From the NCBI RefSeq assembly GCF_000208745.1, contig NC_030856.1, forward strand, positions 13,835,823 to 13,899,822: a stretch of 64,000 nucleotides of DNA. Reading direction: 5' to 3'. Source of the DNA: Theobroma cacao. Taxonomy: Eukaryota; Streptophyta; Magnoliopsida; Malvales; Malvaceae. Below, one piece after another: positions 23,206 through 35,255 of this stretch (its first letter is position 1; each line of letters begins with the position of its first letter). Under the pieces are notes generated by a model. That model was given only the letters and a program-made list of their open reading frames with translations. It had not been told where the DNA came from and made no database searches. A program made the position numbers and the translations under genes.

Positions 23206-26200
23206 TTAGTGTAGAAGTCTCAAAGGAAAATATACCAAAAAGGAGGTGAATTGGTATTTAAAAATTCTTTTGAAAATCCAAGTATAAAAATCAACATTTT
23301 TACACCCAAAAATATTTTCTAATATTAAAAATGAGTTTTCAACAAAAAATTACGAAGCATAATAATTTTGATTATTACAAAATGACTCAAATTTGCGTTT
23401 GCATTAGTTAAGTGATCTTTGACAAGCTCTTGAAATGGTTTAAACTTTCATACATTTGTTCTTATATGATTGCAAGCTTGATTATTTTAATTGTGTGAAT
23501 TCTTGATGATATTGAAATTTCACACACTCAATTCATAAATGTCTAAGCTTGAATGACTTAATTGTATAAATGTTAAACTTTCTTGAGCAAGGTTTCATGA
23601 TTTTTCTAATGTTCACTCTTGAGATGTCCAAGTTTCAAGATAGGTGCACAAGATGAGAAGTTCATTGATCTACACAACACCAAGATTATTTCAAGCCATG
23701 AAGTTCACTTTCAAGTCTCAACTTAACATTTGATCATAAGGAAAAAGAAAGAAGTAGCTAAAGTTAAATGTCAAGATGTCAAAGAATCTTGAAGAAACAA
23801 AGCTCCAATTGATCTTAGAGTAAGGCAAGTCGATCCTATGGCGATAAATCATGCAAGTATGGTTAAATGCCTTTTTTGTACATGTTGTGGTATTTCAAGC
23901 ATAACTCTCACTACAGAAGTCCAATTGACTTGATTCCTAAATCATTGGAAATCTAAGAGATAGAGCTACAACTTTCATATTTACTACTTTGCCTAGTTCA
24001 AATCAGATCAAGGTCAAAATCATGTCAAAATAGGCTAGACTATTGTAGAAAAAAACCATAGTTGACCCTAAGGAAGTAAACACGTGAAATCCAAGTTTTT
24101 ATAAAGCCACGGTCGACCTTGAGTTAGTGCTAGTTGACCACACCAAGAAAAACTTAAAAAATACAAGCTTTCTGGAAGAGGATAGACTAGAGAACTTTTA
24201 TTCTCGACTATGGAAAATCTAATTGAGAAAATTTAAAGAACATAGTCAACTCTAGAAGCATTGTAGTCAATCCTTAAGCTTCAACAATGGCCAGATTTGA
24301 TTTAAACTTGTGTCTAAGGGCTCTAAATCATGTTCTAGTTATAAATAGACACATTTAAACCATTTTAAAAAGAAGAAAAGACCTGAACCAAAGCTTCAAA
24401 CCTTAGAAAGACTACACACAAGCTCATATTCACTTTTTAGCATCCTTTTAGTCTTCCATCAAGCTTTTAAAGTTGAATTCTTGTTTTAATCAAGCTGAAA
24501 TTTCTTTTCTCACTATAAACAAGCTTAAAGTCTTAGCACCCAACCTTTGTATTGTACTCCATTGTAAAGGTTCCAACTTAACCTTGGAAAGCTATCTTGT
24601 AAAGGTTATCGCTTCTTATTAAAAAGCAAGAACCCTTTGTGGATTGTATGGGTTACCACGTGATCCCGTAAAAAGCAAGAATCTTGTTGTGGATTGTAAA
24701 GGTTACTGCTTGATCCCATGAAAATGCAACAATTCTATTATGGATTGTGAAAGGGTCATCATTATCTTTAATAGTGGATTGAAATTCCTTGGTTGCCAAA
24801 GGAGTGGATGTAGGCATCAAAAAGCTGAAGCACTATAAATTGCTTGTGTTTCTTTTTAGTTTTTGCATTATTATTTATTATTCATACTTGCCTTAGGAAA
24901 ATAGATTTATTTTGATTTATTGTTTTTCTCTTAGAAAAATATTTTTCTTTATCTTTCATAGCTAGCATTTATTTCTAGAAAAATATTTTATCTTGACTCA
25001 TTATTTTTATACCTAGTGATCTATTATAGAAAATTTACTTTTGATATTAGGAAATATTTTTAGGTGAAATGGTTTTAATTTTTACACTTGGATTTTCAAA
25101 GAAATTTTTAATATATTAATTCACCTCTCTCTTGATATATTGCATATTGAGACTTTTGCACTAGCAACAATATACCAAATAAAATATTTTCCTAAGTTGA
25201 ATGCTAGCTATAAAAAACAAACTTGAAAATATTTTCCTAAGTGTAAAACAATAAATAAATATAAAACTATTTTCCTAAGGCCGATGCAAGCAATAAATTA
25301 TAATGTAGAAAATTAAAAAAGAGACAAGAATTTGATAGTGGTTCTGCTTTTTCGATGCCTATATTCACCTTTTTTTGACAACCAAGGTAGTTTTAATCCA
25401 CTAAGAGGATTCTTGTTTTTTAACGAGATTAATCGATAACTCTTACACCGACCTTTTACAAGATCAAGCAATAACCCTTACACAATCCATAAAGGGATTC
25501 TTGTTTTTTAATGAAATCAAGCGGTTACCTTTACAACTACTTTTTTACGAGACTAAGCTATAGCCTTTATAGTAATAGTTTTTCAAAGGCTCAACCTCAA
25601 ACCCACAAATAGCTTTTCAAGGTTAAGTTAGAACCTTTACAAGATAAGCATAAAGTATAGCAAGAATACCTCTACAAAGGTTGGATGCTAGAGATTTTAG
25701 CTTAGGTTTAGTGAAAAAAGAAATATCAGTTTAAATGAAGCAAGTATTTAACTTTGTAATCTTGGTGGAAGACTACAATGAAGCTAGAGAGTGAGGATAA
25801 GCTTTGGGAGGTTTCTTTAAGGTTTGAAGCTTTGGTTCAAGTCTTCTTTTACTACCAAATGGCTCAAATGTGGCTATTTATAGATAGGGTGAAGTTTGGA
25901 GCAGTTAGACATAAGTTTTAATCACATATGATCGTTGCTGAAGCTTGAGCGATTGCAACATTCCTAAGGTCGACTATGTTTTTCAAATTTCCCAAATTAG
26001 GGCTCCATAGTCAAGTATAACCTTCCTCTATTTGATCCATCTCCCGAAAGCATGTTTTTGCAAATTTGAGTTGTTATAGTCAATTATGCCTCCTCTGTAG
26101 TCGACTTTGTCTGTGTAAAGTCAACTTCTTCATGCTTTTGACTTGTCAGGATCGACTATACTTGGGCTTGGGTTAACTATGCCTATTCAAAACTTGATTT

Positions 26201-26625
26201 TCTTGAGCTTTCTAGAACAAGGTTGACTAAAGACACTTCAAGGTCGACTATGGCTTTATATTCTTCAAGTTTTGCACTTTTTTTGCCTTTGGAAGGACTC
26301 GAGCTTCTCTAGAATCAACTCTTGACTTGTGTCTCAAGGTTTCCTTAGCTTTTTGGCTCTTCTTTTTAGCTATTTGTTCCTTGCCTTTTTCCTACATTCA
26401 AATGACATTTCAAGGCATGTTTGTTCTTGTTTTCTTAGTTGAATATGCATTGTTTGAAAGCTTTTAAGATGTTTTCAATGATGCATGGCTTTTTAAATGA
26501 ATATGTACTTTGAGGGGATTTAAAATGTATTTGAGACAATTTTAAATGCTTGACATTAAGTTCAAGAAAATATTCAATTTTTGTCAAATCAAAACATAAT
26601 GTAACTCAAGGCTAACACATCGCAT
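23206..26625 (-). mobile_element. 5' LTR of the Copia gag element, interrupted by an opposite-strand LTR
   Basis: On the minus strand the LTR begins TGTTAGCCTTGAGTTAC at about 26,615-26,625 and runs to about 25,180. It resumes at about 23,352 and ends at 23,206-23,212, next to the primer-site-like sequence. The collinear single-piece copy at 15,349-16,867 shows these two pieces belong together: its 15,370-15,530 matches 23,230-23,352 and its sequence after 15,530 matches 25,180 onward. Confidence 0.78.
23353..25180 (+). mobile_element. Copia-type LTR, plus strand, inserted into the minus-strand LTR
   Basis: A diverged relative of the surrounding LTR in the opposite orientation. It carries 'ccaacttaaccttggaaagc', 'agtggatgtaggcatc' and, at its end, 'tattaattcacctctctctt' and 'attgagacttttgcac', which are reverse-complement counterparts of 15,360-15,930. 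Its front part resembles 56,631-57,550. Borders are approximate; I could not establish a target duplication. Confidence 0.7.
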
Positions 26626-27560
26626 TCATTTTCTCTATATGTAGATGAAAGCTAGTAGAGAAACACAACTTAAACCTTAGTAGCTTGAACAGTCAAATCT
26701 AGAATCTATTTGTAAATTGATCATCTCTATCGTTGATTGATGATTCTTGGAACTTTCTAATATTTCAACACATGCTTCATGAACATGTCACATCTTATTT
26801 TCTAGAGGAATCATGACCAACATTAGGACTTACATGGGTATAGCCCATTAGACTTTAGTAAGCCTCTTTCATAATTTTATCATCAATTAATCATATTTGG
26901 CTCATTTGCCATCGTTATCATCATACATGCATAACAAGTCATACGATCGTAAACATCCATACATAGGTGAGTCACACAATTATGGACTTTTCAACATAAA
27001 AGGTCTAAACACTTTCATGCATAGTAATTGTAACTAGTACATTTCACATAAATTTTGAAAATTTGGGTGCTCCTAAGGCCTCCGTCCATCATTCATAGCA
27101 TTTACATAACATTATGAAAAAAATCTTTCCATTCAATGGCTTAACAGTTATCCATAAACAAACATTTATAAATGGAAATTTAAAGATTGACTCAACAAGT
27201 GAAACATGACCCAAGTCCTTAAGTTTTAAGAAGGTTGCTATGTCACCTACCGAAAAAAGAACAGACCATGTTTCCATGACATGGGTGCACAATAGCTATC
27301 ACTGATCTGTAATAAAGAATTAGAAAAAACTAACATGTGAGTCATAAAGACACAATTGATGTCTTATTAATAAAGGAAAACCTCTAAACATTCAACATGA
27401 ATGATACTGTTGCATGATTGGAATCAAGCTTTAACTAGTCCCAATTGGCTACAATGCTTATCCTAACAATTTCCAAGGAATTTATGAAACTTGTTTAAAA
27501 GCATGACTATTTTCTTACAAGTTCATTATATGTATTTTAAAAGATCATACGTGCATGGTT
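26626..27560. other. Non-coding stretch, unassigned
   Basis: No ORF with recognisable similarity and no repeat match found inside the window. Probably decayed repeat sequence given both neighbours. Confidence 0.45.
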
Positions 27561-28053
27561 ATATAAATGTACTATTTATGCAAAAGCTCTAACTCTTTAG
27601 CTTATCCTCTTCCCATATTGCATTTTGTTTTAAAGAACAAAGGCCTACACAAAGGCTTTTTTCGAAGGTATGAGGGGCCATATCAAATGGTTAAAAGGGT
27701 AGACAAGGTGGCTTACAAATTGGACATGCCGCCTAAGCTAAAAGTACACTCGATATTTCACATTATCATGTGAAACCCTACCGTGGTGATGAGGGAGACC
27801 CTAGCAAAGGGGTGAGCTGTAAGGCTCTATTGAGTGTCAAGGCAGCATATGATAAAGAAGTGGAAGAGGTGTTGGCTGATAGGGTACTCAGATGATAGCA
27901 CCACATGTCCTAACATCAGTACCTTATAAAGTGGAAGGGGTTGCCTAAGAGTGAAGCTAATTGAGAGCCTGTGGAAGACTTATGGTAGTTCCAAGATCAG
28001 ATCGATTTCTTTCACACGACAGCGAGGGCACTACCAGCTTAAGTGGGGGAGGG
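27561..28053 (+). pseudogene. Chromovirus (gypsy) integrase C-terminus and chromodomain relic
   Basis: The plus strand encodes 'HKGFFRRYEGPYQMVKRV' and 'KVAYKLDMPPKLKVHSIFHI' (the GPF/Y module at the integrase C-terminus). After a frameshift at about 27,770 it reads 'VKPYRGDEGDPSKGV', 'AAYDKEVEEVLADRVLR', stops, 'YLIKWKGLPKSEAN' and 'EPVEDLW.FQDQIDRFH'. The last set is a chromodomain with its 'YLIKWKG' core, typical of chromoviruses. A purine tract 'agtgggggaggg' (28,042-28,053) lies directly before the LTR. 5' parts of pol are missing. Confidence 0.93.
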
Positions 28054-28884
28054 TGTTAAGGACAGTAGTTCACGGTGCTAGAGTGGGCCTTGGGGTGTCT
28101 CAAAAAATCGACTTGTGAGGGAGTATTGTTGAGAGAGAACCCTCGTCTGGTAGCATGGTGCATGAGCAAGCTGTACAAGAAAGCTGCACAGAATTAGCGC
28201 TTAGGTGAGCCAGCCTACACACCATTGAGTTGACCCACACATGGTTGAGGTAGTAACGAAATAGTGAGCAAGCCAACCCGTGCACCATCAAGCCAACCCA
28301 TACACTATCAAGCCAGCTTGCACAGCGTCGAGGTAGACTATTTGTGGATGGGTCAAACGTACCAAATTACTTATGGGAGGGCCAAATGCACTAGACTACC
28401 TAGGTGTAGAGCTGAAACACCATTGTAACACCTATAATGGGCTGAATTGCTTATATTTGAACTAGAAAGGGAAAATCCCTCCCAAAACTATCTTGTATAG
28501 CATTTTTGAATCTTAAAGAGACTTTTGGCTGTAAATATCTCTTGTAATTCATTTTTTACAACTATTGACTCTTCTATTACAAATTCTCCACTCTTAAATT
28601 CTCTCCAGCATACTCTTCTTTACTTTTTTTTCAATCTTCTGCTATGTGCTTATTTGTTGGCTTAAGGGTTTGTGCTTGGGTGTGTGTTGTGTGCTTGCTA
28701 GCTTGAGGCCTTGTGATTGTGTGTGTCTACTTGCATTTCATACTACATATTGTGTGCTTATAGGTCCTTGTGGCCTTGAAGATTGGCTAATGGGCATACC
28801 TTAGGTTGACTTGGATCTCGAAACCAAGCTAAAGGTGGGTCCAAGGCCGTACGATTGGGTGGTCTGAAGAACCACCACGTGACA
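28054..28884 (+). mobile_element. 3' LTR of the chromovirus fragment
   Basis: Starts TGTTAAGGACAGTAG immediately after the polypurine tract and ends near 'gaaccaccacgtgaca'. Shares 'cttgtgagggagtattg' with the reverse complement at 56,545-56,570 and the 'ccaccac.tgaca' end with the LTRs at 29,740 and 55,876. Length about 831 bp. Confidence 0.85.
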
Positions 28885-29325
28885 CAAGGTCGATAATGTT
28901 TGTGTAATTCTTCCATTTTTAGAGTTTTCTACTTCTAGTTCGATTATAGACATGCCAAGGTTGACTATGACTTTGTATTTTTCAAGTTTTCCACTCATTT
29001 TGCCTTTAGATCAACTTGAGCTTCTCTAGGGTCGACTCTTGACTTATGTCTTGAGGATTCCTTGACTCCCTTTAGTTATTTTTTCCTTGCCTTGTTCCTA
29101 TAATCAAATAATAATTCAAGGCATGTACGCTCTTCATTTCTTAGCTGAATATTCATTGTTTGAAAGTTTTTGTGATATTTTATAATGATGCATGACTTTT
29201 CAAATAATTATGTAACTTTAAGGGACGAAAAATATGATTGAGACAATTTCAAATGCTTGATATTAAACTCAAGATATCATGTAATTTTTGTCAAATCAAA
29301 ACATGATGTAATTCAAGGCTAACAT
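28885..29325 (-). mobile_element. Copia-type LTR fragment (5' part), minus strand
   Basis: Matches the first 440 bp of the minus-strand LTRs at 15,349-16,867 and 25,180-26,625, including 'ttttgtcaaatcaaaacat' and 'aaggctaaca' at the end. Starts abruptly at the chromovirus LTR border, so it is truncated. Confidence 0.8.
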
Positions 29326-29396
29326 GAGGAATAGACTTTCACCCTTAATTCCTCCAACACACACTTTAGGGATTCCATAAGGCTCTTTACTTGAGA

Positions 29397-29663
29397 CTAT
29401 TTCTCCATCACCATTTTAAAGGCCTCTTTTACCATCTCTTGGACCTCACTATTGTGCTCATCAGCTTTCAAGTTAAGCTTTTTCATGTGCTTTTCATGCA
29501 CATCCAACTTATCTTTTATTTCATCGACTGCCAATTCCACTTTGGATAATTTCCCATCGAAGGTAGCCACAAGATCCCACAAGTTGGACTTAGACTTTTT
29601 ATTAGCACCCTTAGTTTCCCTTACCTCAAGCATAACTCTGGGCTCATTAGACTTGTTAGCCAT
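29397..29663 (-). pseudogene. Chromovirus gag N-terminus fragment
   Basis: An 88-codon minus frame starting 'MANKSNEPRVMLEVRETKG' and continuing 'DLVATFDGKLSKVELAVDEI' resembles the N-terminal coiled-coil part of plant chromovirus gag. It lies about 75 bp downstream of the LTR end and primer-site-like 'ttgatatcatatcag' on the same strand. Only this beginning is retained. Confidence 0.7.
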
Positions 29664-29739
29664 AACTCTACTTTGATTGCATATTGTTTCAGCTTGCGAA
29701 CTGGCTTACCTCTTATATCACAAACTGATATGATATCAA

Positions 29740-30472
29740 TTGTCATGTGGTGGTTCTGCAGACCCTTGACATGCAACTTAAACCCTTTTGTAAATTGAAC
29801 CCAACCTTAAGTTAGCCTAGAACTACCGAAACCATGTAAAAGTTTCCACTTTTACAAGCAACACAATATGTAATATGAAATGTGAGCAAACAATCACACA
29901 AGGCTACAAGCTATCAAGCACATACGCAAGCAAAGTATGCAAAATAAAGTAAAGGTGTGTGAGAAGAGAGATTTGAGAGTAAGCTTTTATTAGCATTCAA
30001 CCATCAATTATACAATGAGTTAAAAGGGGTTATTTTATATATAAAATTCCTTCAAATAGTTACCCTTACACTTATAAACTATTTTAGAGCCTAAGGGAAA
30101 CTTGTTCTTTTTAATGGGTGGGAGGTTATTTTTTACAACTATAAAGATTCAATATAGAGCAGAAGGCTCCCGCACAATAATGTGGCAGTTCTGCCTTTTC
30201 ATTGGTTGTTAACTATAAGGTTGCCTAGTCTGCATGTTGATGTTGCATGCAGGATTGTGAGTTGGCTCGATGTAGGTAGTTTCATTTCACGTGGACTAGC
30301 TTGTCTATGTGTCACATGCTACCATGCCCCCCAAGAAGATTGTTTGTATACCTTGGCATTAAAGGGAGTTATTCCTCTATCTTTTGGGCTCAATAGGATA
30401 AGGATTCCCAAGGGTTCTACCACTTCACTCGCGCACTTGATGGGCAAGTCTGACTTCCTCTAACATGTTGAA
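29740..30472 (-). mobile_element. 5' LTR of a minus-strand chromovirus element
   Basis: On the minus strand it starts TGTTAGAGGAAGTC at 30,472 and ends 'ccaccacatgaca' near 29,740, followed by primer-site-like sequence and gag. Shares internal blocks with 55,876-56,626, such as 'aggttagcctaag'-like and 'gatttgagagt' sequences. The ORF at 30,182-30,463 lies inside the LTR and is not a gene. Confidence 0.78.
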
Positions 30473-30960
30473 TCGTAAGCCGTGACACCTGAAGATAGAC
30501 AAAAAGGCCCAAACAGCTTAATACGCTTGGCTCTAAGATTGTTTTTGATCTCTTATAAGGCATTGGCTTTGGATTTCCCTTTCAATTGCTAAAAAGGATT
30601 AGGAAACTTGAAGGTTGTTTAAGGTTGACTACTTAAAAGGTTTGGGCATCCATTCTTGTTGTCAATAATGTTATCTATCTCTAATTCTATTTCAAGAATG
30701 GTAAATCTCAACCTACTATGGTTTTTAGGCCTTTCCTTGTCGTTACACCATTATCCTATTAGAATTGGACTTTCCATTTTGGACCATCATACAAAGTTAA
30801 AAAGGTGTTTCTATGGCCTTTTCCTAACTCTTTTGAGTTTCAATAAACTGAGTTCGATGGTTGTCACTGTTAACTCATTACCTTTCATTAGGACCAATTT
30901 TTTTGATTCTAAGCATGATGTTACTCCTTTCTATTACTCATAAATCCCACAATCTAAGTA
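30473..30960. other. Unassigned stretch
   Basis: Contains one 95-codon frame (30,656-30,943, plus) with no recognised similarity and a composition typical of chance ORFs. Nothing else supported. Confidence 0.4.
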
Positions 30961-32600
30961 TTTTAAGACCATGATCAACATAAGGATCCACACGATATAG
31001 TCCACTAAACCCAAACAAGCCTCTAAATGAATCATTCATCATACCACATAATCAAAACATGAGAGACATATCTCATCATGTACATGCATATATTATAATT
31101 TATCCAATATCCAATTGATAACATTTAATATTCAAAACAATCCAACTTGATTATACTTAACTGACAATATAAATTTGTAGTTATAAGATAATCAAAATCC
31201 TAAGCCATATAGTGGCTAATACCAAAAACTATATCAAGTATAACATTTAACAGTAGAAGACTCGACCATCGGATTTACACAAGGTGGGAAACCTTAACCA
31301 AATGGGAGCCTTGATGACCATCTACTAAGGGGATCGAAAGATGACTCTCTAATGGTGCTAATCAAATGTCTTTCGATTTGAAACAAAATAGAATTTATAA
31401 GTGGTAAGATATAAAATCTCAATGAGCAAAAACAGGGAGGGGGAACATATGAAATGAAGTAGTATTTTCAAAAATCATTTAATTAGATATTCACATTTCC
31501 TCAAATCCATGCTCAATCAACCACACATTTTATTCCTTAGGACACCACTAAGTCCAACAAAAACCTCTTAAATGTTAGAAGAGATAAACTATTATTAATT
31601 AAGCTTGAAACCTTTCAAATAGGGTGAAAATCATCAAATCTATAGCTAAGTATCGATACCTTTACCCAAGTTATCGAGACTTTTGGGTAAACTGCTTTAC
31701 GTCTTCAAGGTTTCTATACTTGGGAAGAGGTATCAAGATTTTTCATCCAGAATGCTTCTCCTAAGCATTTTGTTACACAAGTAACGATACGTTATCAACT
31801 ATAGCCCATTTTCCAACTTTGCTTAAGCAAATTTCAAAAAAGAATTCAACCCTTGACTTCTTAAGTTAGTTCGAATCATCATTTAACCAAATACATGTTC
31901 AACACTAGATCCTCAAATCATTTACACAACACATGTAGCATTATCCAAACAATCCATATTAAACAATAAGGTTATGATATTCACATGTCATACTTTATGA
32001 ATTATGCAATATGTGACATGCTCTTTTAATAATGTTCCCAAAACATGTTTTTGACATGTGATCCAAAACATCCAAAATGTGGTGAGGCACGTAAGCTCAA
32101 AATGTTGCAAGGCACGTGGTTTCAAAACGTGGTGAGACACGTAAGTTTAAAACATGTTAGGGACATGTAACCTATTAAAACGTGGCATGACACAAAAGAA
32201 AACATGTTAGGGACATGTAACCCAAGATGATGTTGATATTCAAAACATGTTATGAACATGTGAGTCATGGTGATGATGCATTCATGATACGTTGAACATT
32301 TAAGCCACACAATGGCCATTCAAACATACTAAGAGTATGTGATTCCAATTATATTCATTTAAATCATAATCTAGCTCTTAAACAACAATAAAAGAAAGAC
32401 TTAAAAAAAACTTAAATAAGGGTTGTCATTTGTGAACTGTAAGGTAATATTCTCCTTACCATTCAAGACCTTTAGTTAAGATCTTGAGATTAGACATTTT
32501 CACAATATAAAAAACATTTCCTAAGTCGACAAAATAAAATTATTCTTTTATTCCTCGATCACCAAAAAATTAAATCTTAAGTTTTTCCTAGAATTATTAA
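30961..32600 (-). mobile_element. Probable gypsy-type LTR remnant, minus strand
   Basis: Carries 'tatcgatacc' and 'ttatcgagac' motifs near 31,650-31,680 and 'aacgatacgttatc' near 31,786, plus short tandem units at 32,065-32,330. These features recall the solo LTR at 51,684-55,195 in reverse. No terminal repeats were located; the element call is an inference. Confidence 0.45.
32065..32330 (-). repeat. Degenerate short tandem repeats with CACGT and ACATGTTA cores
   Basis: Units such as 'gtggtgaggcacgtaag' and 'cgtggtgagacacgtaag' alternate with 'aaaacatgttagggacatg'. The latter occurs twice, 50 bp apart, at about 32,150 and 32,200, with a decayed third copy near 32,240. Confidence 0.8.
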
Positions 32601-34220
32601 GGTTTTACTTGAAGGTTCACATGCCTTTTAAAGTCTTCCTTAGAAATCATTAGGTTTGTCTACATATCTTCATCCTTTTCTTATCACATCAACTTCATGT
32701 CTAGCCCCTCCATACATTTAGTGTATCTTCCCATAACACATTAGTTCTAGTATTGCTTTGCAAAAACACATCCTTGAAAGCATGAGGGCTCCTTTCTTGG
32801 ACAAAGATTTCCTTTGGGAGTTCCTTAGTCATCTTGATTGGATCCTCTTTAAGAATACGAGATCATTAAGACTTTGAAATATGTTGCTTGAGGCCAACAT
32901 TCTTGTCCTTTAGTAGAGGGGAGGGTTTCATGAAATATAAAGTTTTGATTACTTATATGCATCAAAAGAAATGGCTAAAAAAAAGCTAACATCCAATTAT
33001 CTGATTTTCTTCTACCTAAATATGTTTCTTTACACTTTTTAAGCATGTTATAAATAGATAATTTAATTTAAAACTCCAATTTGAAGTTTATAACTAATTT
33101 CCCAAGTGTTTGCCTTAAGTTTAAAAGAGATTCTCTAGTGAAAAAGCTATAACAAGGTGTTTGGCTTTATTAAAAGAACTTGTGCATGAAGCTCAAAATT
33201 ATTTTGGACCTTTTTATCATTTTCCCATAAATAAAAAGGAAAAGAAGATAAAAAGAAATAAAAGAAAATGAAAATAAAGGGTTTTGGACCTTTTTCTCAT
33301 TTTCCCACATTTCCTTCATTCTTTTTTTTTATAACTTAAGAAAATTTTTTGTCAATTTCATTTTCATTTTTTTTGTACATTGAGTAAAAATATCTTGGGT
33401 CATTAGTAAAAGAAAGAGAGAGATAAAGAGGAAGAAAAAGATCATAAAAAATGAAAAAAATGAAAATTTTGTTTTTTTTTTTAATTTTTTCTTCTTCATT
33501 TTTCCTTACTTTTAGATAATTTCTTTTAAAAATCACAATTAGAATAATTTTTAAAAAAATCAAATATATAACATTTGATAAAAAATTGTATTTTTTAAAA
33601 TCCAAAATCACTTGTAATCCAAAATTATATATACATATGTATACATAACACTAAAAGTGAAAAGTGTGAAAATTTTCTATTTTTTAATTATTTCTTCTTT
33701 TTGTCCAGTATTTTTAATTTAAGTAATCAGCATAGAAATGTTATAAATTAAAATGTTTAAAAAAAATAAAAATAAAAAAACATTACAAATGAGAGGGCAT
33801 CCTGTTGAAGATTTTTCGAGTGATCAGTCAAAACAGGAGTCGTACTCACACCGAAAACAAATGTAAACGGAAGTAGTAAATGCTTGTGAAAATCTAACAT
33901 TTTTTTTATTTATTTCTTCCTTTTCAGACAAGTCCTGTCTTAAAAGAGGTAGTTATATAATAAGCCAAATGTCAACCACTATCACATTTTGTTACTCTAC
34001 TTCACGGGTATGTTCTATTCAATGAGGCACACCGTTTGCACAGTTGATCTGATCCTTATTTTCCATCATCAAGACAACAGATCACCGCCAATTCTTTGTT
34101 ATTTGCTTCCCATCAGAAACCACACTTAGCAGGAAAAACACTTGATCTGACAAATTAGGTACTTCTTCAGTTAAAAGGAAGTAAATAACGTTAAAACCAA
34201 AGGGTAGTATGGGAATATAA
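32601..34220. other. Intergenic region upstream of the kinase gene
   Basis: AT-rich with long A and T runs (33,220-33,780). The 91-codon frame at 33,336-33,611 is composed of A/T-run codons and is not a gene. The last 250 bp before 34,220 have a more balanced composition and probably include the kinase promoter. Confidence 0.55.
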
Positions 34221-34223
34221 TCA

Positions 34224-34232
34224 GCATATATT
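34224..34232 (+). promoter_or_regulatory. Possible TATA element of the kinase gene
   Basis: 'catatattt' lies about 25-35 bp before the presumed start of the first untranslated exon (about 34,250). Assigned by position and base content only. Confidence 0.35.
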
Positions 34233-34254
34233 TGCAGAGAGAGGAGTCAGAGAT

Positions 34255-34480
34255 TGAACATAGAGAGATTTGTGAAAGTCATTTTATCACTCTAAAATAA
34301 AATAAAGGATTCAAAATTCGAAAACCCTTTTGTTATTTTGTTTTAAAATTGAAACCCCAAAGAGAGAAATTACTTTGAGGTTAAGAAGGGAGTGATTTTC
34401 AGACAACAGTGATGGCCGCTGCTTCACTTAGTCCTTCTTCAAACCTTCTATCATAAACCCGTTTCTCTCTCAGCTTTCAG
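34255..34480 (+). other. Untranslated exon 1 of the Raf-like kinase gene (predicted)
   Basis: CT- and GA-rich leader-like sequence ending in a good donor, 'CTTTCAG|GTATTC', at 34,480. It contains a 14-codon uORF (34,412-34,456, 'MAAASLSPSSNLLS') in strong context (G at -3 and at +4). The transcription start is estimated. Confidence 0.55.
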
Positions 34481-35255
34481 GTATTCTAGTTTTTACCCTT
34501 CCTTTCTTTCATCTTTCTGCCTTTTGGGTTCTTTTGTTTTCTTCTGAATCTTGTTATTATCTATATAAAGATAATATGCTTATTTCATTTTAACATTTAC
34601 AAAATTTCTCTGCCAAGATTTGGGTTTTACTGGTAGAAAAATGCATATCCCTAATTTGCTTTCAGGTTTTCAATCCCAATATTGAAGCTATCTTTCAGCT
34701 TTTATCCATCTCTCTCTATGAATTTGTATGTAATGATTAAACAAAATAAGTTTTTTTTTTTATTTTTTTAATATTTTTCTTGCAACTATGGCAAAACTAT
34801 GTGAACATGCTGAAGAGAGTTTTTGGTAAGCTGTAATTTGGACTGATCCCCTTTTTGTCATTTTTCAGAGCATAGGATAAGTATGGTTAAGGAATATATA
34901 TTATAGCTTATGAAAATTAACAGGTGTCTATCTAAAGTGAATAACTGCAGAGGGATGTTTTTGTATAGCTGTTATTACACTTTTAATTTATGGGCGAATC
35001 ACTGATCTTACTTTTAGTTGATAGATTTTATTTGAAATTAGTAAATGTGAAATACATATAGGGCGAATCTGTTGTAATATTGTCTGTATTTGGTTTTTAG
35101 TGGTTTTATTGTGCTTAATATTACTTCGTGTTTCTAGTTCAAATAAAACATTTATTTACTAAATAGACAAAGTTGGTTCAACGGGGAAAAAGCTTGGATT
35201 CTTTTCATTAATTCTCTCTCTCTCTTTTGGGTGGTGGGGTGGGAGCCTAAGGCAA

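Noticed and set aside
30656..30943. 95-codon plus-strand ORF
   Set aside because: Ser/Leu-rich with no recognised similarity, no splice or promoter signals, and set among retrotransposon pieces.
33336..33611. 91-codon minus-strand ORF
   Set aside because: Made almost entirely of A/T-run codons (Lys, Phe, Ile, Asn, Leu) in a low-complexity stretch; no domain and no exon signals.
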